A DNA stretch of 64,000 nucleotides from JALYNX01 sp963746905 (GCA_963746905.1 CAVVCY010000003.1:682001-746000), one strand, 5' to 3'; positions 54,165-62,359 are shown, numbered from the stretch's first letter. Notes: generated from the sequence alone by a model not told the origin. Program-made: numbers and translations.

Positions 54165-54682
54165 GCTTCGTGCTCCATCATCTCTCGCAATCTGTCCAAT
54201 CCGCGATGGATGTCAGCCTTGACCGTGCCTTCGGGCCGACCGGTTGTCTCCGAGATCTCACCGATTCCGAGCCCAACCACGTGTCGCAAGACGACCGCTG
54301 TCCGTTGGTTGCCGTTGAGGGCGGCAAATCGCGAATCCCAGGCCCGCTCGTCCGGCATCTCGATGTCGTCTACGCCGTGCTCGTGGATCTCGACAAACAG
54401 GGGCCGCCTGGATCGATCCCGGATGTGGTTTCGTCCCAGATTGAGGGCGATCGTCCACACCCATGGAGTCAGTCGCAGGTCATCGAACCTCTGCCGGTCG
54501 AAGTCACCCAAAGCCCGATAGGCCCTGATGAAGGTCTCCTGAGTCAGGTCCTCCGCCTCCTGGTGGTCTCCGCACATGCGGCGCAGGCCCCAATAGAGCC
54601 GGGGCCCGAGTTCCTTGACCAGATCCGGGAAGGCTCGATCGAGATCGGCGGCGAGCGCGATTGTCAGCTCATCCATCGTCAT
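54161..54682 (-). CDS. ECF-type RNA polymerase sigma factor
   Basis: A 173-residue sigma factor. Sigma2 reads EAEDLTQETFIRAYRALGDF with the preceding GLRRMCGDHQ helix, and sigma4 is FAALNGNQRTAVVLRHVVGL with ISETTGRPEGTVKADIHRGL. No anti-sigma gene or membrane protein is adjacent. The downstream Ogt-Ada fusion overlaps its stop, so the two proteins are made together. A promoter-recognition signal for this factor cannot be read from the window. It is divergent from the membrane protein at 54741. Confidence 0.87.
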   Translation of the reverse strand: MTMDELTIALAADLDRAFPDLVKELGPRLYWGLRRMCGDHQEAEDLTQETFIRAYRALGDFDRQRFDDLRLTPWVWTIALNLGRNHIRDRSRRPLFVEIHEHGVDDIEMPDERAWDSRFAALNGNQRTAVVLRHVVGLGIGEISETTGRPEGTVKADIHRGLDRLREMMEHEA

Positions 54683-54740
54683 CAGAACACCGGGGACAGT
54701 GATTCGGTTGCAGCGGTCGCACCGTACTTAGATACGGGCA

Positions 54741-55427
54741 GTGGACGACTCGTCGATCACCGAGACCTTGCAGCTTGCCGAAGCGGCGGTCAAGGCCGGT
54801 GATCCGCTCGGCCCGACCGGATTCTGGAAGGCAGTGGCGGCCGTGAAGGCCGATCCGACGTTGATCGAGGCGAACGCTGACCGCATCGGCGTCATCGACT
54901 CGATCGCGTTCCGGAACTGGGCGCTGTTGACCGTTCCCCTCTGGATCGGGAACCTCCTGAGCGTGGGCGGGGCCTTATTTGGTATCGCGCTGATTGCCTG
55001 GGCCTACTCGCTCGACGGCACCCAGGCGGCGATCGCCTTCCTGCTGGGTTTCGGGGCGATCCTGGTCACCACCCACAGTCTCGGCCATCTGGTGACCGGC
55101 ACCTTCCTGAGGATCCGCTTCACAAGATGGTTCGTGGGCTCGATTCGCCGCCCCCAACCCGGCGTCAAGGTCGACTACGCCAGTTACCTGCGTGCCCCGG
55201 CGCAAGCCCGGGCATGGATGCACGCCTCGGGGGCGATTGTCACCAAGATCGTGCCGTTCGCGCTGATCGGCGCGGCCCTGGCCTCTGGGGTGCCCTCCTG
55301 GGTGGTGTGGGTGCTCGTGGGAGTCGGCATCGGCCAAATCGTCACTGACCTTCTCTGGTCGACGAAGGCATCGGATTGGAAGAAATACCGCCGGGAGATG
55401 CATTTCTCCCCCCAGCGAACGAAGTGA
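54741..55427 (+). CDS. membrane protein of unknown function, C-terminus in a repeat
   Basis: A 228-residue protein from a GTG at 54741. Residues 1-50 are soluble; about four hydrophobic segments follow (IAFRNWALLTVPLWIGNLL, GIALIAWAYSL, AIAFLLGFGAILVTTHSLGH and a pair near 170-205). HSLGHLVTG contains a His-Xxx-His-like pair of membrane-site residues. Its final codons (HFSPQRTK) and stop lie inside repeat copy D. A TAGATA just upstream could be a -10 element, giving an almost leaderless mRNA. No family is recognised. Confidence 0.66.
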   Translation: MDDSSITETLQLAEAAVKAGDPLGPTGFWKAVAAVKADPTLIEANADRIGVIDSIAFRNWALLTVPLWIGNLLSVGGALFGIALIAWAYSLDGTQAAIAFLLGFGAILVTTHSLGHLVTGTFLRIRFTRWFVGSIRRPQPGVKVDYASYLRAPAQARAWMHASGAIVTKIVPFALIGAALASGVPSWVVWVLVGVGIGQIVTDLLWSTKASDWKKYRREMHFSPQRTK

Positions 55428-55465
55428 GCGTTGGGGGGAGTACCGCCGAAGGCGGGGAGGGGGGC
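55403..55465 (+). repeat. double-hairpin repeat, copy D
   Basis: Plus-oriented, 63 bases: TTTCTCCCCCCAGCGAACGA, with CTCCCCCC pairing GGGGGGAG, a second stem CCGCC-GAA-GGCGG and a final GAGGGGGGC. The tiny inner loop is ACGAAGT where copies A, C and E have GCGAAGC, again a paired change. It occupies the convergent junction between the membrane-protein gene and the MFS gene and supplies the stop of the former. Confidence 0.85.
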
Positions 55466-55475
55466 TCCCTCCGTC

Positions 55476-57128
55476 TCAGTTCTCTTGCTCCACCATGGTC
55501 GGTATCGATCCGTCGGTCTGGTGCATCTGCTCGTGGGTGAGCAGCAGTTCATCGAAGTTAGGCGGGTCTTCGACATCGATCGCGATCAGGTGTCGTGTGA
55601 CCGGACCGTCCGCCCGGTCGAACGCCCGGGCCTTGGCGATCAAAGCCGCCGACGCGTCGTCGATGCGCCGGTGCTGTGCGAGGTGCTCCTCCCATGATCC
55701 GGTGGCGAACATCTCGGTGAGCCGGGTCGGCGTGGAGGCGTTCCGGAACAGACTCCACCGATAGGCCCCAGTCCTCAGGCGAACCAGACGGATCTCGATC
55801 ATCAACTCTGTGAACTCAGCGAAGTCGCTTTCATCGATGGTCCAGGTGTTGAGAACCATCACCGGCCCACCCTCTGCGATCTCGTCGTGCACCGGGGCGG
55901 GCCGCTCCTCGTTGAACTCGGGCGACTCCACCTCGTCGAGGGTGGGCAGCTTGAACAAGGGGGAGGCCAGGCCCAGGGCGACCGTTCCCAGGGAGAGAAC
56001 GACCATCGCCTGCCCGGTGCCGATGGCGTCGGCGACGATTCCTGCCAGGATCGCACCCAGGGGGAGGACGCCCCCAAAGGCCAGGCTGTAGAACGACATC
56101 GCTCGGCCTCGAATCCAGTGCGGCGCCATGAGCTGGGCGGTGGCATTGAGATTGGTGAGGGTCAGGACCCAGAAGGCCCCCGAGAAGAACATCGCGGCAA
56201 AGGCCCATGCGAGGTTGGGGGCCAGACCGACTCCGATCCCGGCGACACCGAAGAGGGTGATGGTCGCCATCGGGGCCCGTCTCCCCAGCCGCCCCACGAA
56301 CCGCTGGCGGACAAAGGCCCCCACCAAGGCGCCGGCGCCCATCGCCGCCAGAAGTATGCCAAGGGCCGCGGCTCCACCGTCCAGTGCCTCGGTTCGCCCC
56401 GGCAGGACCGACTGAACCACGGCCGAGGTAATTGCGAACAGGGCCACCAGCAGCAGGAGACGCCGGAACACCGGCGTATAGCGGGCGTAACGGACTCCAA
56501 GGCTGATCGCGGTCCCGAACGAGGTGGTCTCCCTGATCGGACTATTGATCGAGCCCCCGATGATGATCAGGGCCGCGATGACGGCGGCGTAGCTGAGGGC
56601 GTTGATGGCGAAGCCGGCTTGTGGACCGCGGGTGGCGACTATCAGCCCACCGATGGCAGGCCCGACGGCCCGGGCCACGTTGAAACCAGCCGAGTTGAGG
56701 GCCACCGCGTTGGGAATCATCGGTCGTGGCACGAGGTCGGGGAGCAGCGCGTTCCAGGTGGGCAGGTTGAGAGCGACCCCGGTGCCCAAGATCAGCCCCA
56801 GGCCGAGCAGCCAGCCAGGTGTGATCAGGTCGGTCGCGGTGAGGATTGCCATGACCAGGGCCGAGCCGCCCATGATCACCTGTGAGATGATCATCAGCTT
56901 GGTCCGGTCGAACATGTCCGCCAGAGCCCCTGCCGCGAGGGCGAGAAAGAGAAGGGGCAGGGTGCTCGAGGCGACCATCAGCCCGACCCACGTGTTGGAG
57001 TGGGTCATTTCGAACATCAGCCAGTTGGCGGCGACGGTCTGGATGAGGCTCCCCACATTGGAGACCAGGGAGGCGATCCAGAGCGTGCGGAACGGGCCAA
57101 TCCGCAGCGGAGCGACCGACGAGGTCAT
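55476..57128 (-). CDS. MFS exporter with C-terminal ABM-like domain
   Basis: A protein of 550 residues. The first ~410 form a 12-helix MFS_3 (EntS-like, DUF894) exporter: LWIASLVSNVGSLIQTVAAN, ALAAGALADMFDRTKLMI, GRAMSFYSLAFGGVLPLG. The last ~130 residues are soluble, with MVLNTWTIDESDFAEFTELM, TGAYRWSLFRNASTP and SWEEHLAQHRR, resembling the antibiotic-biosynthesis-monooxygenase (ferredoxin-like dimer) fold. The fused domain's role and the exported compound are unknown. It is divergent from the hydrolase gene at 57162. Confidence 0.87.
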   Translation of the reverse strand: MTSSVAPLRIGPFRTLWIASLVSNVGSLIQTVAANWLMFEMTHSNTWVGLMVASSTLPLLFLALAAGALADMFDRTKLMIISQVIMGGSALVMAILTATDLITPGWLLGLGLILGTGVALNLPTWNALLPDLVPRPMIPNAVALNSAGFNVARAVGPAIGGLIVATRGPQAGFAINALSYAAVIAALIIIGGSINSPIRETTSFGTAISLGVRYARYTPVFRRLLLLVALFAITSAVVQSVLPGRTEALDGGAAALGILLAAMGAGALVGAFVRQRFVGRLGRRAPMATITLFGVAGIGVGLAPNLAWAFAAMFFSGAFWVLTLTNLNATAQLMAPHWIRGRAMSFYSLAFGGVLPLGAILAGIVADAIGTGQAMVVLSLGTVALGLASPLFKLPTLDEVESPEFNEERPAPVHDEIAEGGPVMVLNTWTIDESDFAEFTELMIEIRLVRLRTGAYRWSLFRNASTPTRLTEMFATGSWEEHLAQHRRIDDASAALIAKARAFDRADGPVTRHLIAIDVEDPPNFDELLLTHEQMHQTDGSIPTMVEQEN

Positions 57129-57161
57129 CGTTGCAAGCGTAGGAGCGGTAGGTTCGACTCA

Positions 57162-57797
57162 GTGGTTCGTGATCTCGCCTACTTCATCCAGGGGGACAAC
57201 GGGCCCGGTCCCGGGGTGCTCCTCCTTCATTCCTTTTGGGGGCTCACCTCATCTGTGAAAGGCCTGGCAGATGAGCTCGCTGACCACGGCTTCACCGTCC
57301 TCGCCCCGGATATCAACTTCGGCGAGCTTCCGGAGTCGGAGCAAGAGGCTCTGGATCACCTCGGCAAGGCCGATCCCAACCGGCTGGCCTCATTGGTCCT
57401 CTCATCGGCGAAGCTCCTCCACGAGCGGTCTACGGAGGGCCCGATCGGTGTTGTCGGCTTCGGGATGGGGGGGTCGCTCGGCCTGTGGGCCTCGGCTCGC
57501 CTCGTGGGCATCGTCGGGGCGGCGGTGTCGTTTTATGGGAGTCAACAGATCGACTTCGCGGGGGCCACCGCGGCTTATCTGGTGCACCTCGGTGCTGACG
57601 ACGAATTCATCACCGACGATGAAGCAGCCTTCATGGAGGCGACGATGAGACTGGAGGAGTTGGAGGTGGAGGTGGTCCGCTACCCGGGCACGAAGCACGG
57701 CTTCGGCGAGCCCGACGGCGACACTTTCGATCCGGAGGCTTTCGACACCGCTTGGCACCGAACGATCGAGTTCCTCGAGGATCGGCTGAACGGCTAA
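57162..57797 (+). CDS. dienelactone hydrolase-like protein lacking the nucleophile
   Basis: A 211-residue alpha/beta hydrolase from a GTG at 57162. GVLLLHSFWGLTSSVKGLAD, HGFTVLAPDINF and the later HLGADDEFIT (D146/D147) and KHGFGEPD (H179) match dienelactone hydrolase. The nucleophile elbow, GFCFGG in the homologue at 46697, reads GFGMGG here, so Gly101 replaces the catalytic Cys (or Ser). The protein may be inactive or use another mechanism. Its start is 33 bases from the divergent MFS gene and its end overlaps the AhpD-like gene by four bases. Confidence 0.8.
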   Translation: MVRDLAYFIQGDNGPGPGVLLLHSFWGLTSSVKGLADELADHGFTVLAPDINFGELPESEQEALDHLGKADPNRLASLVLSSAKLLHERSTEGPIGVVGFGMGGSLGLWASARLVGIVGAAVSFYGSQQIDFAGATAAYLVHLGADDEFITDDEAAFMEATMRLEELEVEVVRYPGTKHGFGEPDGDTFDPEAFDTAWHRTIEFLEDRLNG

Positions 57798-58351
57798 CTC
57801 GCTCGAGCCGCCTGGTCGGAGCGGACGTAGCCCTCCTGAGCCATTCGCTTCCCCATCACGTCATACATCTCGGGCTCGGTGGGGGTCCATGTCGCAAGGC
57901 CGTCCACATACCGGTTGAACATGGAGAAGGCGGCTGCAATCAGGACCGTGTCGTGGATCTCCTTGTCCGTGGCGCCTTCGGCCCGGGCCTGATCGACATC
58001 GCCGCCGGTCACATTTCGACCGCTCTCAGCCACCTTGCCGGCGATTGCAAGCAGCGCCTTGAGCTTCGGGGAAACGGGCGCGCTCTGATAGTCGTCCTTC
58101 ACCGCGTCAACCAACGCGTAGTCACCGTCGAGATGGTGAGCAGCCGCGGCTCGATGACTGTCCTGACAGAACATGCAGTCATTCTGTGATGACACGAAGG
58201 TCGCGATCATCTCGCGTTCCCCGCTGCTCAGCGTGTTCGGCCCTCGGAGCAACACCTCGGCGAGTTCCCGCATGGGTTTTGCGGTGTCCGGGCTAAAGGC
58301 AAAGGCACTGGTGATCCCTGGCAATTCCGGCGGTAGTTCGATATGTGGCAC
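57794..58351 (-). CDS. carboxymuconolactone decarboxylase/AhpD-like peroxidase-related protein
   Basis: A 185-residue helical protein of the AhpD-like family. The redox motif is C59-M-F-C62 with H66 in SSQNDCMFCQDSHRAAAAHHL, as in AhpD-type thiol reductants; GATDKEIHDTVLIAAAFSMFNR completes the trimer core. The presence of both Cys suggests a peroxidase/disulfide reductase role rather than a decarboxylase. Divergent from the aldehyde dehydrogenase, which may share the palindrome at 58370. Confidence 0.88.
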   Translation of the reverse strand: MPHIELPPELPGITSAFAFSPDTAKPMRELAEVLLRGPNTLSSGEREMIATFVSSQNDCMFCQDSHRAAAAHHLDGDYALVDAVKDDYQSAPVSPKLKALLAIAGKVAESGRNVTGGDVDQARAEGATDKEIHDTVLIAAAFSMFNRYVDGLATWTPTEPEMYDVMGKRMAQEGYVRSDQAARAS

Positions 58352-58369
58352 GCAACCGATTGTAAGGGG

Positions 58370-58384
58370 AACGGGTACCGTTCA
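58370..58384. promoter_or_regulatory. palindrome in the AhpD-like/aldehyde dehydrogenase divergent region
   Basis: GAACGG (58370-58375) and CCGTTC (58379-58384) are perfect arms around GTA, centred on GGTACC. The site lies 4 bases before the dehydrogenase ATG and 19 bases from the divergent AhpD-like start, so it could act as an operator for both. No regulator gene is adjacent; palindromes of this size do arise by chance. Confidence 0.4.
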
Positions 58385-58387
58385 AAA

Positions 58388-59968
58388 ATGGCAGTCCGCG
58401 ACCAGCAACTGACGCCTCGGGTCGGCGCGGCGCTGCTGCGGGACCTGGAGACCCGGATCGACGTACCGGTGGCGGATCACCATCTGATCGATGTCGACAG
58501 CCCTTTCACCCTCGAAGTCATCGGCCAGATCCCGCAGGCAACACCCGCCGACGTCAATGCCGCAGTTGCAATCGCTAGAGAGGTTCAGCCCACCTGGGCC
58601 GCGTTGGGCGTGAAGCGGCGCGCAGCCATCATTCTCTCCTTCCACGACCGTCTCATGAGGGAAGTCGACACGGTGGTGGACATGATCCAGCTCGAGGGGG
58701 GGAAGGTGAGATCCGGCGCCTGGCAGGAGGTAGTGGACGTTGCCGGGACCGCGCGGTACTACGCCAACACGGCACCCCGACTCACGAAGAGAAAGCGGCG
58801 CCAGGGGGCCATGCCGTTCTTCACCAAGACTCACGAGTACCGGCACCCAAAGGGAGTGTGTGGCTTTATCTCCCCATGGAACTTTCCCTTCAATCTTTCG
58901 ATCGGCGATGCCATCGCGGCGCTGGTCGCGGGAAACGCTGTCGTCCTGAAGCCCGACGAGCGGACGCCGTTCTCTCTGCTGGCAGCGGTCAGGCTCCTCG
59001 ACCGGGCTGGCGTCCCTGAGGGTGTGATCCAGGTCGTGACCGGACGAGGCGAGATATGCGGCCCCGCCCTCGTCGATGCGGTCGACTATCTGATGTTCAC
59101 CGGTTCGACTGCGGTTGGGAGCAAGGTCGCCGAGCAGGCGGGGCGCAACTTGATCGGCGCATCGATGGAATTGGGCGGGAAGAACGCCGCCATCGTTCTC
59201 GCCGATGCAGATTTGGATTGGACGGTTCCCGAGCTGGCGAGAGGCACCTTCGGCCACGCTGGCCAAATGTGCGTCCACACCGAGAGAATCTATGTGGAAC
59301 GGGGGATCGAAGAGGAGTTCACACGGCGATTTGTCGAGCACGCGGAGCACCTCGATCTCTCGGGCGGCTTCGAGTTCGGGCCCATGGTCGGCTCGCTGAT
59401 CACCCAGGAGCACCTGGCCGCCGTGGAATCTCACGTCGAAGACGCGGTGACAAAGGGTGCAAGGCTCCTCACCGGGGGAAAGCCCCGACCCGACGTCGGC
59501 CCGTTGTTCTATGCGCCGACGATTCTGGCCAACGTCGATGAGACCATGAACCTGTGTCGCGATGAGACGTTTGGGCCTGTGGTGTCCATCTATCCGGTCT
59601 CGTCAGCCGATGAGGCAGTGAAGCTGGCTAATGATTCGGACTTGGGGCTCAGCTTCAGCGTCTGGTCGGCGAACACCCGTCGAGCGGAGGCGATCGCGGT
59701 CCAGCTTCACGCCGGGAGCGTCGGCGTGAATGACGGATACGTGGCGACCTGGGGCTCCCACGACGCGCCAATGGGAGGGTTCAAGCGATCAGGACTTGGA
59801 CGCCGCCACGGATGGGAGGGTCTGCTCAAGTTCACCGAGCCTCAGACCGTGGCCGTGCAGCGATTGATACCGGCGTATGCCCCCGCACTCGGGCTCTCCT
59901 ACGAGACCTACCGGAAGTTGGTAGAGCGACTGGTGACTGTCTTCAGACACCTGCCGTTCTACAAATAG
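58388..59968 (+). CDS. succinate-semialdehyde dehydrogenase, GabD2-like
   Basis: An aldehyde dehydrogenase of 526 residues from the ATG at 58388. N165 in SPWNFP, E261 in MELGGKNAA and catalytic C295 in GHAGQMCVHTER are present, as are FTGSTAVGSKVAEQ (cofactor) and NDGYVATWGSHDAPMGGFKRSG. The whole pattern, including TKTHEYRHPKGVCGFISPW, resembles mycobacterial GabD2 (succinic semialdehyde dehydrogenase). The true aldehyde is inferred. No gabT neighbour is seen. Confidence 0.9.
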   Translation: MAVRDQQLTPRVGAALLRDLETRIDVPVADHHLIDVDSPFTLEVIGQIPQATPADVNAAVAIAREVQPTWAALGVKRRAAIILSFHDRLMREVDTVVDMIQLEGGKVRSGAWQEVVDVAGTARYYANTAPRLTKRKRRQGAMPFFTKTHEYRHPKGVCGFISPWNFPFNLSIGDAIAALVAGNAVVLKPDERTPFSLLAAVRLLDRAGVPEGVIQVVTGRGEICGPALVDAVDYLMFTGSTAVGSKVAEQAGRNLIGASMELGGKNAAIVLADADLDWTVPELARGTFGHAGQMCVHTERIYVERGIEEEFTRRFVEHAEHLDLSGGFEFGPMVGSLITQEHLAAVESHVEDAVTKGARLLTGGKPRPDVGPLFYAPTILANVDETMNLCRDETFGPVVSIYPVSSADEAVKLANDSDLGLSFSVWSANTRRAEAIAVQLHAGSVGVNDGYVATWGSHDAPMGGFKRSGLGRRHGWEGLLKFTEPQTVAVQRLIPAYAPALGLSYETYRKLVERLVTVFRHLPFYK

Positions 59969-59979
59969 TTGAGTTTTCG

Positions 59980-60038
59980 TTTCCTCCCCCAGGAGCGAAG
60001 CGACGTTGGGGGAGGTGCCCCGGAGGGGCGGAGGGGGC
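59980..60038 (+). repeat. double-hairpin repeat, copy E
   Basis: Plus-oriented, 59 bases: TTTCCTCCCCCAGGAGCG, with CCTCCCCC pairing GGGGGAGG as in copy B, core GAGCGAAGCGAC as in copy A, second stem GCCCC-GGA-GGGGC and final GGAGGGGGC. It lies in the convergent gap between the dehydrogenase and the hypothetical gene at 60066, outside both frames. Confidence 0.85.
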
Positions 60039-60065
60039 TAGCCGAATCGCGCGACCGTTCTACTG

Positions 60066-60545
60066 CTACTCCTCTGACATCTCGGCGAGGTCAGCGGCCA
60101 GGATGTCCCGGTCCTCGGTGTCCTCGATATCGGGAAGTAGCGCCATGGCTAGCTCGAGATGCTCGGTGAACGTGTCCACATCGTCGACTTCGGCGGCGGC
60201 TCGGGCGATCGCCTCGTGGGCGAATCCCCTGACGAAGGCGTCGAGGTCGTTTTCCACACAAACTACAAGCGACCGTTCCCCGAACCTCTGCGCCAACTCG
60301 GCGTAACCGAGAACCACGGCCACACGTGACACCTGCCAATCGGCAATGGCCCGGTTTCGGGCGTCGCCGACCTGATACCAGTGGAATCTCTGGGTAAGTG
60401 TCGAGGCGAGCATGTCGTCGTCTTCCTCAGGGGTGCGCACATCGAGGTCGAGGAGCTCCCAGGTGTGGTTGAAGGCTTGGGGAGCGAAGGTGCGATGCCA
60501 GGCCGCCGATTGCTCGGGGGTGGCGTCTTTCACCGGCTCGGTCAT
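60066..60545 (-). CDS. conserved hypothetical protein
   Basis: A soluble acidic protein of 159 residues. GGAGGG precedes the ATG at 60545. It reads SAAWHRTFAPQAFNHTWELL near the N-terminus, then STLTQRFHWYQVGDARNRAIADWQVSRV and AHEAIARAAAEVDDVDTFTEHL, all alpha-helical. No cysteine pair, membrane segment or known signature is present, and I do not recognise the family. It is divergent from the LigD-type gene at 60591. Confidence 0.7.
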   Translation of the reverse strand: MTEPVKDATPEQSAAWHRTFAPQAFNHTWELLDLDVRTPEEDDDMLASTLTQRFHWYQVGDARNRAIADWQVSRVAVVLGYAELAQRFGERSLVVCVENDLDAFVRGFAHEAIARAAAEVDDVDTFTEHLELAMALLPDIEDTEDRDILAADLAEMSEE

Positions 60546-60590
60546 CTTTTCCCTCCGCTGAGGATTGGTCCGGCTTACCTTAGGTAGTCA

Positions 60591-61592
60591 ATGAGCGACC
60601 ACACCACTGTGATCGTCGGTGGCGAGGAGGTCCGGATCTCCAGCCCCGATCGAGTGATCTTCCCGCGCCAGGGATGGACCAAGCTCGATGTCGTCGAGCA
60701 CTTCGTGGTGGTGGCGGAGGGGGCGATCCGGGGCATCGCCGGCCGGCCCACGATGCTCAAGCGGTACATGGGCACCGTCGACGAGAATCCCATCTATCAC
60801 AAGCGGGTCTCGAACAACTCACCGTTCGACTCAGTGCAGATTCGCTTCCCGTCACAGCGCCCAGGCCGGATGAATGTGCCCCGGACTCAGGCGGATGTGG
60901 TGCGCTTGGCCCAGCTCGGATGTCTCGACTTTCACCCCTGGCCGGTGCGGGCCGAGGACACCGACCACCCCGACGAGTTGCGCTTCGACTTCGATCCCGG
61001 CCCGGGAGTCACCTTCGAGCAGGTGCGAGCCGCTGCCCAGACGGCCCATGGCCTGTTGGACGAGATCGGCTTGGTGGGCTGGCCGAAGACGTCCGGGAGC
61101 CGTGGGATCCATGTGTACGTGCGGATCGAGCCGTTGTGGGACTTCTTCCAGACCAGGCGGGCGGTGCTCGCTTTCGCCCGGGAGTTGGAGCGGCGGATGC
61201 CGGGCGAGGTGACCACCAAATGGTGGAAGGAGGAGCGCCATGGGGTCTTCATCGACTACAACCAGAACGCGAGGGACAAGTCGGTGTCCTCGGCCTACGG
61301 GGTGAGGCCGACCGGGTTCGTTTCGGCGCCGATCACTTGGGACGAGCTGGCAGACGTGGCGATCGAGGACTTCCCGCTCGACACCTTCCGTGATCGCTAC
61401 TCCAAGGTTGGAGACTTGAGCGACGGAATCGACGAGGCAGCGGGACGGATCGACACACTCCTCCAATGGATGGTGCGGGACGAGGAGAACGGGATCGGTG
61501 ACGCCCCGTGGCCACCGCACTACCCCAAGATGCCAGGCGAGCCACCGCGGGTCCAACCGTCACGGCAGCGTCGCCCCGATGACGAATACTGA
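60591..61592 (+). CDS. LigD-type polymerase/primase domain protein (stand-alone)
   Basis: A 333-residue protein matching the polymerase (PrimPol-like) domain of bacterial NHEJ LigD. SSPDRVIFPRQGWTKLDVVEH, LDFHPWPVRAED with H115, the metal pair D133 and D135 in RFDFDPGPGVTF, SGSRGIHVYVRIEP and KSVSSAYGVRPTGFVSAPITWDEL are conserved. The ligase and phosphoesterase domains of LigD are missing and no Ku gene is in the window, so it is a stand-alone enzyme that may serve gap filling or base-excision repair. The C-terminal ~40 residues are basic and proline-rich. Confidence 0.88.
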   Translation: MSDHTTVIVGGEEVRISSPDRVIFPRQGWTKLDVVEHFVVVAEGAIRGIAGRPTMLKRYMGTVDENPIYHKRVSNNSPFDSVQIRFPSQRPGRMNVPRTQADVVRLAQLGCLDFHPWPVRAEDTDHPDELRFDFDPGPGVTFEQVRAAAQTAHGLLDEIGLVGWPKTSGSRGIHVYVRIEPLWDFFQTRRAVLAFARELERRMPGEVTTKWWKEERHGVFIDYNQNARDKSVSSAYGVRPTGFVSAPITWDELADVAIEDFPLDTFRDRYSKVGDLSDGIDEAAGRIDTLLQWMVRDEENGIGDAPWPPHYPKMPGEPPRVQPSRQRRPDDEY

Positions 61593-61627
61593 GCGGCAGA
61601 GCCGTTCGCCTCGAGCCACTCGCTCCC

Positions 61628-62359
61628 CTAGAGGGCGTCGCGGCGGCGAAGGGCCCAGGTGAGGACAACGAGGCCGATCACGACCACCACTGCGATCTTG
61701 ACGATCCCTCCGCCGACTCCGGCGGTCACCGGTCCCAGAGTGTCGGTGGCGACCTGGCCGAATTCATCCTCCAGGCCGGCGTAGATGGACAGCGCTATTC
61801 GCCAGATGGAGAACTGGGCGAGCCCAGTCACGACGTTGGCCAGGATCGTCTCCCACACGATGATGTATCCGAGCCCGATCAGGAGCGAGCGGGGCGCGAG
61901 GTAGCCGAGTGGAACGAAGACTGCCGCATACCCGATGGCCGCCGCCAGAAAAAGTGAAAGGGCAGGGATTGTCGGGCCGAAGCCGTTACCCACCGCGATC
62001 GAGGCGACCACGGTCGCCAGCCAGCCGCAAATCCCGATGACAATCGCCGCCGACGATCCGGCGAAGAGAGCCTGTGTGGCGAACCAGGGACGAGCGATCG
62101 GGCGCAGATAGATATAGGGGAGGGTCCCGGCGTCCTTCTCCTCGCGGAGAGTGGCGGCGGTGAGGATCAGCGCGGCAACGACGAATGTGTATCCAACCGA
62201 CGCCAGGATGTCGCTGTAGAGCCCGGTCAGCTCCTTGGCTGGGGCATCGAATCCGACCAGCCAATACACCAGACCGGATACCGAGGACAAGGCAACGAGG
62301 GCGATGACACGCCCCCGGCGCATCATCCGCCGGTAGAGATGGAGAGCGAGGGTCATCAA
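61628..62359 (-). CDS. ABC-2 family transporter permease
   Basis: A membrane protein of 243 residues with about six helices (VIALVALSSVSGLVYWLVGF, SVGYTFVVAALILTAATL, IVIGICGWLATVVASIAVG and a C-terminal pair). The EEKDAGTLPYIYLRPIARPW loop is typical of ABC-2 export permeases. The start overlaps the ATPase stop by four bases (ATGA). Together with the ATPase and the second permease it makes a heterodimeric export system; the exported molecule is unknown. Confidence 0.85.
   Translation of the reverse strand: MMTLALHLYRRMMRRGRVIALVALSSVSGLVYWLVGFDAPAKELTGLYSDILASVGYTFVVAALILTAATLREEKDAGTLPYIYLRPIARPWFATQALFAGSSAAIVIGICGWLATVVASIAVGNGFGPTIPALSLFLAAAIGYAAVFVPLGYLAPRSLLIGLGYIIVWETILANVVTGLAQFSIWRIALSIYAGLEDEFGQVATDTLGPVTAGVGGGIVKIAVVVVIGLVVLTWALRRRDAL

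Noticed and set aside
59980..60038. Repeat copies as ordinary intrinsic terminators
   Set aside because: Neither strand has a U-tract after a stem, and the T-run lies at the 5' side of the element. The two-stem design and paired changes are not explained by simple termination.
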